Source: Pedobacter miscanthi
GTDB taxonomy: Bacteria; Bacteroidota; Bacteroidia; Sphingobacteriales; Sphingobacteriaceae
Direction of reading: 5' to 3'
NCBI RefSeq assembly: GCF_003315595.1
Contig: NZ_QNQU01000039.1
Location: 1 to 33,396, forward strand
DNA length: 33,396 bases
Positions 14,090 to 22,229 of this stretch are shown here, one piece after another. Within the stretch, counting starts at the first letter, position 1. The number at the start of each line of letters is the position of its first letter. The notes under the pieces were generated by a model. That model did no database searches, was not told the DNA's origin, and saw only the letters and a program-made list of their open reading frames with translations. Made by a program: the position numbers and the translations under genes.

Positions 14090-16746
14090 AGAACCACGTT
14101 ATCATACTGATGCTGTTGCTGTTTAGTTTTTCGGCCCTGGCACAAAAACCGATCAAAGGACGGATTAAAGATGCCAATGGAAAAGCAATAGAATCTGTTA
14201 ATGTAAGCCTTAAAGACGCTGAAGGGAATATCATTAACTTCAGCAGGACGAACCGCAATGGCGAATTTAGCATTGCTATAAAAAACGATCAGGTTACCGG
14301 TTATAAAATCGAAGCTTCGAGCATAGGTTATAAAAAACTGAGCACCAGCATTACCGATGTTGCTAAAAGTTATGAGCTGGTAATGCAGAGCAGCGAAACA
14401 AACCTCGAAACTGTAACGGTAAAAAACCGTCCATCTCTAACTTCGCGGGGCGATACCTTAAATTACAGGCCTTCTGATTTTGCCGATAAACAGGACAGAA
14501 GCATTGGCGACGTGCTCAAAAAAATGCCCGGAATAGAAGTGGCCGAAGATGGAAAGATCAGTTACAATGGAAAATCCATTTCGAACCTTTATGTAGACGG
14601 CGACAATCTTTTGGACGATAAGTATAACATTGGCACGAAAAGCATCCCACAGGGCGCTGTGGATAAGGTACAGGTGATCCAGAATGATCAGCCCATCAAA
14701 ATGATGCGCAAAAACAACATGAGCGATGATGTAGCACTGAACCTGGTACTTAAAGATGAAGCCAAACTGAAGGTAATGGGCGATGCTACAGCCGGAGCGG
14801 GAATGCCGAATCGTTTTGACGAAAACCTGACGGCCATGTTATTTAATAAAAAGCTGAAATTTATCAACAATATTAAAGGCAATAATATTGGAAATGATCC
14901 TGGTATCGACCTTACTTCACATAACCTTTCGGATTATTTGAAAAAACTGGATAACGACAGACCGAGCAGTCTCCTTTCAACTGGTGCTGCCGGAGTTCCC
15001 TCCTTACCACAAAGCAGGTATCTGTTTAATAAAGCAGGATTAGCGAATTTAAACAACCTGTATAAGTTTAATCAGGACCTGCAGTTGAGGGCAAACCTTT
15101 CTTATCTATATGATGAGCGCAGTCAGCAGTACAATAAATTTTCGCAGACTTATCTTTCCGGTCAAACGATCAGTTATACTGAATCGCAGAACAACGCCAT
15201 TAATCCGCAAAAATTAAGGGCTCAGTTTAACCTGAACGGAAATGCGGACAAATATTACTTGAACAATAATTTTGTACTGGATTATGCCCCTTTTAAAACT
15301 TCATCTGGTTTTGTGATTAATGATGTTGCGGCAAATCAGGTATTGCGGCAGGAAACATTAGACATTTCAAACGAGTTTAATTATCGGAAAAAATTAAAAT
15401 CAGAGGACGTTATTAACCTATACTCCTATTTAAACCGGACTACACAGCCCGAAAACCTAAACATTACACCCGGGCTTAATGCCGATATTTTAAACAACGG
15501 AAACAGTTACCTGGGTTTAAGCCAGTATATTAAAATACCCACCTGGTATACCAATAATTACGCATCCTTTGCTTTTGTAAACAACCATTTTGTGCAGACC
15601 TATAAGGCAGGTTTTAATGTGCAGCAACAACAACTTAACTCAGAACTTTACCGCACGCAGAACAATCAGCAAACCGAACTGGTATCGGGCAATACGGTAA
15701 ATGATCTCGATTGGCTTAAAACCAAACTTTATGCAGATGCGACTTACGAATTTACCAACGATAAATTAAAAGCCGGAATAAGCCTGCCTTTAAGCTATAA
15801 CCTGATTCAATACAACGATGACATCAACCAACTGGATAAAAACCTGCATAAATTCTTCTTAAACCCTTTTTTGAATCTTAAATACCAAACCAGCGTAGAA
15901 AATTATGTAACAGCAAATTATAGTTTTCGTAATGATTTAGGTGGAATTGACGATATTTATCGAGGAACAGTATTAAAAAACTACCGTTCGCTTTTTGCAA
16001 ATAATGCACCGATTTCTGAATCGAAAACACATAATGTTGGGGCAGGATTTAATTTTAGAAAAGCGATGCAGATGTTTTTCTTTAACATCACGGCAAATTA
16101 CAGTGATGCCGAACTGAATACGATCTCGTCTTACAGTTTAAGCAACAACATCCAGCAAAGGGTGGTACTGCCGTTGAGCAACCACATCCGTACCTTATCA
16201 TTAAATGCGAATGCCAGTAAATATGTTTTCGCATTAAAAAGTACAGTTAGCGCAGGATTTGGTTTTTCGCAAAGTGGATACAGCCAGCTACAGAATAACG
16301 AATTATTTGATTTAAACGCCCAAACTGTTTTTTATAAATTGGGAATAGAAGCAAAACTTAGCAGGTTTATCAATTGGTCGTACCTTGCAAATTTTTCGGT
16401 AACCGATAACAAGGCTAAAGTTGCCGATGCGATAAAAACGAATTTCCAGCAGTTGAGGCAGCAATCAACCCTCGCCATTACAACGGTTAGAAATGTTTAT
16501 TTAAACTTATCCGCCGAACATTTATTTACACATCAATCTACACAGCCAAATCTGAAATACCTTTTTGCGGATATGAATATTAAATACAAATACCTGAAAA
16601 TAAAAACAGATTTTGAATTTGGTATCACCAACCTGGCCAATATTAAAAGTTTTGATGCAGTTTACCTTTCAGCCAACTCACTTACCACCGGAACCTACTT
16701 TATTCCGGGAAGAGTAGCGATGTTAAAGGGTACTTTTAGTTTTTAG
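14086..16746 (+). CDS. Outer-membrane beta-barrel protein with CarboxypepD_reg and plug-like domains
   Basis: An 886-residue protein of the TonB-dependent receptor type. Signal peptide MKNHVIILMLLLFSFSALAQ, then a carboxypeptidase regulatory-like beta-sandwich (about 21-105, KPIKGRIKDANGKAIESVNV to SYELVMQ), a plug-like region (about 110-225, with DVLKKMPGIEVAEDGKISYNG and NLYVDGDNLLDDKY), and a long barrel rich in alternating aromatic strands that ends in the outer-membrane signature GTFSF. It is shorter than SusC proteins and lacks a partner SusD. No TonB box is recognisable. Coupled by a 4-base ATGA overlap to the GLPGLI gene, it probably forms a two-protein envelope module with it. The transported substrate is unknown; cargo might be a peptide or metal, but nothing in the sequence decides this. 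Confidence 0.82.
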   Translation: MKNHVIILMLLLFSFSALAQKPIKGRIKDANGKAIESVNVSLKDAEGNIINFSRTNRNGEFSIAIKNDQVTGYKIEASSIGYKKLSTSITDVAKSYELVMQSSETNLETVTVKNRPSLTSRGDTLNYRPSDFADKQDRSIGDVLKKMPGIEVAEDGKISYNGKSISNLYVDGDNLLDDKYNIGTKSIPQGAVDKVQVIQNDQPIKMMRKNNMSDDVALNLVLKDEAKLKVMGDATAGAGMPNRFDENLTAMLFNKKLKFINNIKGNNIGNDPGIDLTSHNLSDYLKKLDNDRPSSLLSTGAAGVPSLPQSRYLFNKAGLANLNNLYKFNQDLQLRANLSYLYDERSQQYNKFSQTYLSGQTISYTESQNNAINPQKLRAQFNLNGNADKYYLNNNFVLDYAPFKTSSGFVINDVAANQVLRQETLDISNEFNYRKKLKSEDVINLYSYLNRTTQPENLNITPGLNADILNNGNSYLGLSQYIKIPTWYTNNYASFAFVNNHFVQTYKAGFNVQQQQLNSELYRTQNNQQTELVSGNTVNDLDWLKTKLYADATYEFTNDKLKAGISLPLSYNLIQYNDDINQLDKNLHKFFLNPFLNLKYQTSVENYVTANYSFRNDLGGIDDIYRGTVLKNYRSLFANNAPISESKTHNVGAGFNFRKAMQMFFFNITANYSDAELNTISSYSLSNNIQQRVVLPLSNHIRTLSLNANASKYVFALKSTVSAGFGFSQSGYSQLQNNELFDLNAQTVFYKLGIEAKLSRFINWSYLANFSVTDNKAKVADAIKTNFQQLRQQSTLAITTVRNVYLNLSAEHLFTHQSTQPNLKYLFADMNIKYKYLKIKTDFEFGITNLANIKSFDAVYLSANSLTTGTYFIPGRVAMLKGTFSF

Positions 16747-16757
16747 GGAATAGATTT

Positions 16758-16955
16758 GTCATCTCGACCAAAACGCAGTGAAGCGCCCGCCTGCTTCGGA
16801 ACGACCCTGAACCAAGTTCAGGGTGACGAATCTCCTGGAACGGTCGTCATCTCGACTGGAATGCAATGGAATAGAGAGATCTACCTCGAGATAGATTTCT
16901 CGACTGCGCTGCGCTCCGCTCGAAATGACGGCAACTATAGGAAATGACGGCAACT
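16758..16955. repeat. REP-like CTCGA element group
   Basis: This convergent spacer is filled with related palindromes: GTCATCTCGACC followed by AACGCAGTGAAGCG, the perfect hairpin ACCCTGAAC/GTTCAGGGT (16804-16824), a second GTCATCTCGACTGGAATG, then GATAGATTTCTCGACTGCG with CTCCGCTCGAAATGACG (to 16930) and a 15-base echo GAAATGACGGCAACT. No T-run terminator is seen for either flanking operon. Confidence 0.75.
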
Positions 16956-16963
16956 TCCGGGAA

Positions 16964-18460
16964 TTAAGGCTTCGTTTTAATCTGTATAGCCTGGTTATTC
17001 CGATCAATGTTTATATCAGAAATTTTATTGAGATTCAGTTTATCCAACTCCTCTTTTGTGATTTTATTTCCGTTCAGAAAGTATGAAGTATTATCTGCAA
17101 CCATGATCCCCTTATCATTTGAATGTTGTTTTCCATCCTTTGCATCGGAGATTGTAGCGGTTGATTTTATCACATACACAAAGCCAATTCCCTTTTTATC
17201 TGGCAATGGTAGTTCTTCCAAGTCTCCGGCACTTTTGGCCGAAACTTTTATATCGATATTTTTATGATCCGATTTGATTGTATCGTTAAAGCTAAAATGC
17301 TGCACAAAACCTTTCCCCTTAAAATCGCCATCTGTTTTAAAGCTCAGGATTTTTACTTTTTTACCCAAGCCCTTAAATACATCTTCTACCGATTTGCGTG
17401 AAGAATCAACTCCATCGGTTATACTTTTTATAATAAAAGTCATTTTGGTAACCGTATCCGGTGTTTTAAGGGTATCCGTTAAGATTTGCTTTTTTGTTTT
17501 CGGTTTTAAAACAGTTTTCGCCTTTACCTGCACTTGTTTTACCTTTTCGGGTAAAATATTATCAACCATTTTCGCTAAAGGTTTCAAGCTTTTTTTCACT
17601 TCCTTTTTATCGATGGTAAATGCCAAAGTAATGCATAACAATACAGGCAATGCGAATAAATAACGGGTCAAATTCACTTTTGATGAACGTTTGGCATTCA
17701 TCATTTTAATCCGTTTTTTAAGGTCAGACAGGTTAAAATTATTTACGATAGCTACCGAAGGATGTAACGTACCCACATCGAGTAAACTATACTGATAAGC
17801 TTTTTTGTCGATTCCTTTTTTTAGAATTTTGGCATCGGTAATAAACTCAATATTTTCGCGAACAGCTTTTTTCATCATCCAAACCCCGGGATTGAACCAA
17901 TAAAAAACCACACAGATTTCGGCAAGGATAATATCCAGCGTATGCCATTCTTCTACATGCACTTTTTCGTGTTCGAGGATATTGTTCAGATCCTGCTTTT
18001 TATGCAGTTGTGGATTGATATAAATGGTTTGCCAAAAACTGAAAGGACTCACTTCTTCATTTAAAATCCTCACCTTGTAATCGGCCAATCGATCGGGCGA
18101 AGAATTTTTGTGCATCCTGTAAAGCGAAATAAACTGCACCAATAACCTAAAGGCCATTAACAATACGCCCACATAAAAAAGCAAGGTTACTGCCTGCCAG
18201 AATACAGAAATGGCATCCTGTTGAGCCAATTGGCTTACCTGCTGGTTTAATTGTGGTACAAAGGCCGGAATAGCTTTCCGGGCTGCAAAAAAATCGGTAA
18301 GGTTGATAAATGGATAGGCTGATGAAAACACGATTCCAAACAACAAAAACATCCTATTGATGGTATAAAACGTTAACCTGCGTAGTACCAGATAATAAGT
18401 TGCAGAAAACAGGATCAGTACCAGGTTAATCTTTAATAGTATGATAAAGAAATGTGGCAT
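16964..18460 (-). CDS. BlaR1-like M56 membrane metalloprotease
   Basis: A 498-residue M56-family protease, the likely partner of the BlaI-like repressor. Membrane segments are seen near 4-26, 34-56, 88-113, about 174-192 and 266-283. The zinc motif HEKVH is at 164-168, with downstream Glu in RENIEFITDA (202-210) as a probable third ligand. In the BlaR1/MecR1 system, sensing outside the membrane activates this protease, which leads to loss of the repressor. The usual penicillin-binding sensor domain is absent: the C-terminal 215 residues are instead a Lys-rich stretch followed by a tail reading SYFLNGNKITKEELDKLN and ISDINIDR, similar to part of a TonB receptor plug. The gene starts 5 bases after the blaI-like stop and converges on the outer-membrane gene. 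Confidence 0.85.
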   Translation of the reverse strand: MPHFFIILLKINLVLILFSATYYLVLRRLTFYTINRMFLLFGIVFSSAYPFINLTDFFAARKAIPAFVPQLNQQVSQLAQQDAISVFWQAVTLLFYVGVLLMAFRLLVQFISLYRMHKNSSPDRLADYKVRILNEEVSPFSFWQTIYINPQLHKKQDLNNILEHEKVHVEEWHTLDIILAEICVVFYWFNPGVWMMKKAVRENIEFITDAKILKKGIDKKAYQYSLLDVGTLHPSVAIVNNFNLSDLKKRIKMMNAKRSSKVNLTRYLFALPVLLCITLAFTIDKKEVKKSLKPLAKMVDNILPEKVKQVQVKAKTVLKPKTKKQILTDTLKTPDTVTKMTFIIKSITDGVDSSRKSVEDVFKGLGKKVKILSFKTDGDFKGKGFVQHFSFNDTIKSDHKNIDIKVSAKSAGDLEELPLPDKKGIGFVYVIKSTATISDAKDGKQHSNDKGIMVADNTSYFLNGNKITKEELDKLNLNKISDINIDRNNQAIQIKTKP

Positions 18461-18465
18461 GGCAT

Positions 18466-18828
18466 TTACTTTTCAGGGTTCTCAATTAAATTTATAATTT
18501 CCTTTAATTCTTCGGCACTGATCTTTTTATCCTTTGCGAAAAAAGCAACCAGTTCTTTATACGAACTTTGGAAATAATTATTTACGAAACCGTTCATAAA
18601 ACGCTTTTTATACTCCGTTTCCTTAACCTTGGCACTATAACGGTTGGCATTGGCAAAACGCTCGCTTACCAGATAACCTTTACGCTCTAAATTTTTAACG
18701 GTTGATGCCAGTGTAGTATATGGCGGCTTAGGCTCCGGCAATACATCCATAAAATCCTTTATAAACCCCTTACCAATTTGCCAAACGGCCAGCATGGCCT
18801 CTTCTTCCTGTAATGTTAACTTTTCCAT
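18466..18828 (-). CDS. BlaI/MecI-family transcriptional repressor
   Basis: A 120-residue winged-helix repressor of the BlaI/MecI/CopY family. The recognition helix context PPYTTLASTVKNLERKGYL (about 35-53) and wing FANANRYSAKV are typical. The dimerisation region FQSSYKELVAFFAKDKKISAEELKEIINLIE matches the family's conserved C-terminal half and includes the stretch where BlaI is normally cleaved. The length equals that of characterised members. It is first in an operon with the M56 protease, only 5 bases between. A predicted operator (18831-18858) ends 2 bases before its start codon, which suggests autorepression and a very short leader. A beta-lactamase is not present in the window, so its target is probably the envelope genes nearby. 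Confidence 0.9.
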   Translation of the reverse strand: MEKLTLQEEEAMLAVWQIGKGFIKDFMDVLPEPKPPYTTLASTVKNLERKGYLVSERFANANRYSAKVKETEYKKRFMNGFVNNYFQSSYKELVAFFAKDKKISAEELKEIINLIENPEK

Positions 18829-18830
18829 TA

Positions 18831-18858
18831 TTACGAATATATCGTAAATATACGAAAA
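18831..18858 (-). promoter_or_regulatory. Predicted BlaI-type operator before the blaI-like gene
   Basis: Half-sites TACGA, TCGTA and TACGA form the dyads TACGA-N5-TCGTA and TCGTA-N4-TACGA. It matches the site at 13077-13104 at 25 of 28 positions; the three differences all lie between half-sites. On the minus strand TATATTTA (18845-18852) inside the site resembles the -7 box, placing the promoter within the operator. Confidence 0.65.
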
Positions 18859-18912
18859 GATCCTAAAAAAAAGACTAATGAGTTATGGTTTATTGGGTAG
18901 AAAAAGGTTAAT

Positions 18913-19045
18913 TGGTTAACTGTTTAAATCGGTTAATTGTTTAGTGCGATTGCTAAATTGTTTGATTGCGCTATTGTTACTGCAAATTGCCAACTGAAAA
19001 CTGTTAAAGAGGGTTAATCGGTTAATTGTTTAAACTGGTTAACTG
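18913..19045. repeat. 133-bp direct repeat, copy 1
   Basis: Matches 19125-19257 at 130 of 133 positions without gaps. It starts and ends with TGGTTAACTG, so the unit itself is bounded by a terminal direct repeat. It includes GGTTAATTGTTT words also found, reverse-complemented, at 6910-7250 and 11740-11775. Confidence 0.9.
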
Positions 19046-19124
19046 TCTCCACGTCATTGCGAACCGAAGCGTGGGATTATAGGGCGGTGTGAAGCAATCT
19101 TTGTAGTTTATTAGTTCACCTATC

Positions 19125-19257
19125 TGGTTAACTGTTTAAATGGGTTAATTGTTTCGTGCGATTGTTAAATTGTTTGATTGCGCTATTGTTACTGCAAATT
19201 GCCAACTGAAAACTGTTAAAGAGGGTTAATCGGTTAATTGTTTAAACTGGTTAACTG
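19125..19257. repeat. 133-bp direct repeat, copy 2
   Basis: Second copy of 18913-19045, with three substitutions near its left end only. The right 85 bases are identical in both copies. Confidence 0.9.
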
Positions 19258-19289
19258 ATACAAGACTACATACTTCAATAAAAAAAACC

Positions 19290-19370
19290 GTCATCCCGAC
19301 CGAAACGTAGTGGAGCGGAGAGATCGATATTAGATTTCTCGACTGCGCTATGCTCCGCTCGAAATGACGA
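19290..19370. repeat. REP-like CTCGA element
   Basis: Begins GTCATCCCGACCGAAACG and ends CTCCGCTCGAAATGACG; the two ends are approximate inverted repeats, with an inner GATTTCTCGACTGCG. It is the same family as 16758-16930 and 23841-23927. Confidence 0.7.
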
Positions 19371-19412
19371 CTTAGGGCTAAAGACTCAGGACTAAAAACT
19401 GAGGACTCAGGA

Positions 19413-19913
19413 TTATTTCCCGCTTCTCCGCTCTGCCTGATTCAAGGTTTCTTCGATTACTTTTCTCATCTGCACCGCTGCATCCAGCAATTTGGGGTTA
19501 CCATCAAAATCGCCATAAACAATTACATGTTTAGATTTCTTTTTATAATTAAACTGGATATCGTAACGTGGTACGGCCATTGATTTTGGACTTTTCTTCC
19601 CGATAGTATCCGGAAAATTCCACAGGCCGATTTCGTTGGCTTTCGCATGCATGTACAGTATATCATCGCTCTTTAAAAAAATCTTTTTCTTGATGGTCGA
19701 ATCTGATTTAGTTACATACTGATATTCGCCTGTAGCCGAATTATAACTATTTTCCAAGGTATCTTTTACGCCCCATTTATATTGCATGGATACAAATTCA
19801 TTTTTCCTGAATGGTGCATTCTGGATAATCGGTTTGTAATAGATATAACAATAAATAATCATCGGAACAATGATGCTTAGGGCTAAGAATATTTTTTTTC
19901 CTCTACTTGACAC
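19413..19913 (-). CDS. Unknown single-pass membrane protein
   Basis: A 166-residue protein I do not recognise. It starts with GTG at 19913, followed by SSRGKK and a hydrophobic segment FLALSIIVPMIIYCYIYY (about 9-26), an N-terminal anchor or uncleaved signal. The rest is soluble and probably outside the cytoplasm, with alternating beta-like strands (FVSMQYKWG, YDIQFNYKKKSKHVIVYGD) and a C-terminal helix (LLDAAVQMRKVIEETLNQ). No cysteine or lipobox suggests a lipoprotein. No ATG is available before the anchor, so GTG is the only start that preserves it. The spacer to the symporter upstream is made of ATTGAATG simple repeats, so the gene probably has its own promoter there. Confidence 0.6.
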   Translation of the reverse strand: MSSRGKKIFLALSIIVPMIIYCYIYYKPIIQNAPFRKNEFVSMQYKWGVKDTLENSYNSATGEYQYVTKSDSTIKKKIFLKSDDILYMHAKANEIGLWNFPDTIGKKSPKSMAVPRYDIQFNYKKKSKHVIVYGDFDGNPKLLDAAVQMRKVIEETLNQAERRSGK

Positions 19914-19920
19914 TTTTATA

Positions 19921-20020
19921 TTGAATTATTGAATACTGAATTATTGAATGATTGAATGATTGAATGAGAGACTTATTGAATGATTGACTTATTGAATGAA
20001 TGATTGATTGATTAACTGAA
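19921..20020. repeat. Low-complexity ATTGAATGA repeats
   Basis: Imperfect runs of ATTGAATG, ATTGACTT and ATTGATTG units, followed at 20026-20050 by the GACTCAGGACTAAAG word seen also at 19377-19413. It lies between the symporter stop and the unknown membrane gene. Confidence 0.75.
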
Positions 20021-20046
20021 TGTTAAAAGACTCAGGACTAAAGACC

Positions 20047-21429
20047 CTAGACTTCAGCCTCTTTCAACTCCCCTTCCCATTTACTTACCACTGCGGTAGC
20101 AATACTGTTTCCAACCACATTGGTTGCAGAGCGGCCCATATCCAACAGCGGATCGATACCGATCAGTAATGCCAAACCTGCTTCAGGAATGTTAAAACTG
20201 GCTATTGTACCGGCGATTACCACCAACGATGCCCTTGGTACCCCTGCAATCCCTTTACTGGTTAACATTAAGATTAAAAGCATCGAAATCTGTTGTTCAA
20301 ATCCTAAATGGATACCATAAGCCTGTGCAATAAATAAGGAAGCAAAAGTCATATACATCATCGAGCCATCAAGATTAAACGAATAACCCAGCGGAAGTAC
20401 GAAACTTACAATTTTATCTTTACAGCCAAAGCGCTCTAAAAGCATCATTGTTTTTGGATATGCCGCTTCGCTACTTGCCGTACTAAAAGCCAAAATTGCG
20501 GGCTCTTTCATATCATTTACCAAACGGAAAATGCGTTTTTTCAACACTAAAAAGCCTAAAAATATCAATACACCCCATAATATACCCAGGCCAAGATAAA
20601 ACTCGCCGATAAATATGGCATAAGTATGCAATACATTGAGTCCCTGTTTAGCTATAATGGCTGTCATGGCTCCAAAAACGGCCAATGGAGCAAAATTCAT
20701 TACATAACCGGTCATTTTTAAGATTACATGGGCAATGGCATCAAATGCCTTGATTACCACTTTACCTAAATCGCCAATGGCGGCTGTTGCTACCCCAAAG
20801 AATAATGAAAATATCACAATCTGTAAAATTTCATTGTTTGCCATTGATTCGGCAATACTTTTTGGAAATACGTGTGCAATAAAATCTTTAACGCTCATTG
20901 CCGCTTTCTGAATCCCTGTATTTACCAATTGATCTGGCAATGACAATTTCATGTGTTTGCCGGGTTCGAACAGATTTACGAGGATCATTCCCAGTACCAG
21001 CGACATTAACGACATGGCCAGAAACCAACCCAATGTTTTACCACCGATACGGCCAACAGCTTTAATATCGCCAACTTTTGCCACTCCAACTACCAACGTG
21101 GTAAATACAAGCGGGGCAACAATCATTTTAATAAGGCGCAGGAAAATATCACTTAAAAGTGTAAAATACTCCAGTTTTTTCTCCCTGATGTCTTCGTTCT
21201 CTTTTTTAATTTTAGCAGTAGCCTTTCTTTCGGCCTTTAGCTGTGTGTAGGCAATGCCTGTGGTATCGGTTGTTTTGGCAATGCTTACCTCGATACTTTT
21301 AACTTTCGCATCAGCGTTGAGTATTGTCTGGTTATAAACATCGATTGAGTTTACATTTAAAATGTATCCCAGTGCAATACCCGCAATCAGCGCTATGAAA
21401 ATAAAAAGCGTGAGTTTGTTTTTCTTCAT
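20047..21429 (-). CDS. Dicarboxylate/amino acid:cation symporter (DAACS family)
   Basis: A 460-residue inner-membrane symporter of the GltP/DctA family that would import glutamate, aspartate or C4-dicarboxylates with H+ or Na+. Visible are the HP1 serine-rich motif STASSEAAYP (316-325), the NLDGSMMY motif (352-359) in place of NMDGT, the HP2 GIAGVPRAS (393-401), and the substrate-binding helix DMGRSATNVVGN (430-441), with Asp430 and Arg433. The last motif residue, usually Asp, is Asn441. Arg433 fits acidic substrates. Between the first and second membrane helices there is a charged, coiled-coil-like insertion (about 28-90; AERKATAKIKKENEDIREKK) that is longer than in GltP. A matching promoter lies at 21463-21493. 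Confidence 0.88.
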   Translation of the reverse strand: MKKNKLTLFIFIALIAGIALGYILNVNSIDVYNQTILNADAKVKSIEVSIAKTTDTTGIAYTQLKAERKATAKIKKENEDIREKKLEYFTLLSDIFLRLIKMIVAPLVFTTLVVGVAKVGDIKAVGRIGGKTLGWFLAMSLMSLVLGMILVNLFEPGKHMKLSLPDQLVNTGIQKAAMSVKDFIAHVFPKSIAESMANNEILQIVIFSLFFGVATAAIGDLGKVVIKAFDAIAHVILKMTGYVMNFAPLAVFGAMTAIIAKQGLNVLHTYAIFIGEFYLGLGILWGVLIFLGFLVLKKRIFRLVNDMKEPAILAFSTASSEAAYPKTMMLLERFGCKDKIVSFVLPLGYSFNLDGSMMYMTFASLFIAQAYGIHLGFEQQISMLLILMLTSKGIAGVPRASLVVIAGTIASFNIPEAGLALLIGIDPLLDMGRSATNVVGNSIATAVVSKWEGELKEAEV

Positions 21430-21462
21430 GAATATAAAAAGTTTGTGGTACTCTTAATTTGG

Positions 21463-21493
21463 TAAAACTACGATATTTACGGCGTGTAACAAA
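21463..21493 (-). promoter_or_regulatory. Symporter promoter
   Basis: TTTG (21490-21493) and TAGTTTTA (21463-21470) on the minus strand are 19 bases apart, matching TTTG-N19-TAnnTTTG with one mismatch in the last position. The start codon is 33 bases downstream. Confidence 0.55.
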
Positions 21494-21731
21494 TTTTGAT
21501 TAGGGTTGACCTTAAAAAATGTCTCAATATAGTTGAGCAAAGCCCTTTTTGCAAAAGAAAATAATTTAACAAAGGATAAAAAGCCTGCGCTAATGTTCAG
21601 GTGGGGATGCAAACGCTATGCATCTGTGGTTAAAATTTTTAACTCAATCACATAAAAAATATATTATTTTTGGACCTCAGGTGTAACAAACCAAAGCATA
21701 CCATCATCTAAAACGCAACTATAATCCCTAA

Positions 21732-22229
21732 ATGGAACAAAAAGACAAATTATTTAAAGAGATTTTTGATTCAAATTCCAAAAAGATATTCCATTTATGT
21801 TATGGTTATACTGGCGATACCGACGCTGCAAATGATCTTTTACAGGAAACTTTTTTAAAGGTTTGGCAAAATCTGGACAAGTTCAGAAACAAATCTTTAA
21901 TTTCTACATGGATCTACAGAATTGCGGTAAATACCTGTTTAACTTACCTCAGATCGGAAAAAAGACAGGCTAAAGATGAATTAACGGATAACATTATAGA
22001 AAATAAAATCGAAGAATTTTCGGAGAAAAATGAACAGGTTGCCCTACTTTATAAATGTATATCGAAGCTTGAAGAAAACGACCGTTTGATTATTACCATG
22101 GTGCTTGATGAGTTGCCATACCACGAAATTGCCGATATCTCAGGGATAAGCGAAGGCAATTTAAGGGTAAAAATTCACCGAATTAAACAAAAATTAACAG
22201 AATTATATAGCCAGTATGCAAGCGTTTGA
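21732..22229 (+). CDS. ECF RNA polymerase sigma factor
   Basis: A 165-residue sigma-70 family protein of the extracytoplasmic function group. Region 2 is seen in YGYTGDTDAANDLLQETFLKVWQNL (here split as 25-49), FRNKSLISTWIYRIAVNTCLTYLRS, and region 4 in LPYHEIADISGISEGNLRVKIHRIKQKL near the C-terminus, a helix-turn-helix for the -35 element. No additional domain is present. Its last 14 bases overlap the next gene, which is a four-helix membrane protein, so it is probably controlled by that partner. A possible -7 box TATTTTTG is at 21665-21672 without a clear -33 box. The signal it responds to is unknown. Confidence 0.9.
   Translation: MEQKDKLFKEIFDSNSKKIFHLCYGYTGDTDAANDLLQETFLKVWQNLDKFRNKSLISTWIYRIAVNTCLTYLRSEKRQAKDELTDNIIENKIEEFSEKNEQVALLYKCISKLEENDRLIITMVLDELPYHEIADISGISEGNLRVKIHRIKQKLTELYSQYASV

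Larger units (their letters stand above)
18859..19412. other. Gene-free spacer with direct repeats and REP element
   Basis: This 554-bp stretch contains two 133-bp direct repeats separated by a 79-bp spacer, a REP-like element at 19290-19370, and a run of GACTCAGGACTAAAA words at 19377-19413. The spacer (19046-19124) carries CGTCATTGCGAACCGAAGC and GTGAAGCAATCT, words of another dispersed intergenic family. No gene is seen. Confidence 0.7.

Noticed and set aside
17007..17663. Plus-strand open frames inside the M56 protease gene
   Set aside because: They are antisense shadows with no family resemblance or supporting start context.
16964..18828. BlaI/BlaR1 pair as a beta-lactam resistance locus
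   Set aside because: No beta-lactamase or penicillin-binding gene is present, and the sensor domain of the protease lacks penicillin-binding motifs.
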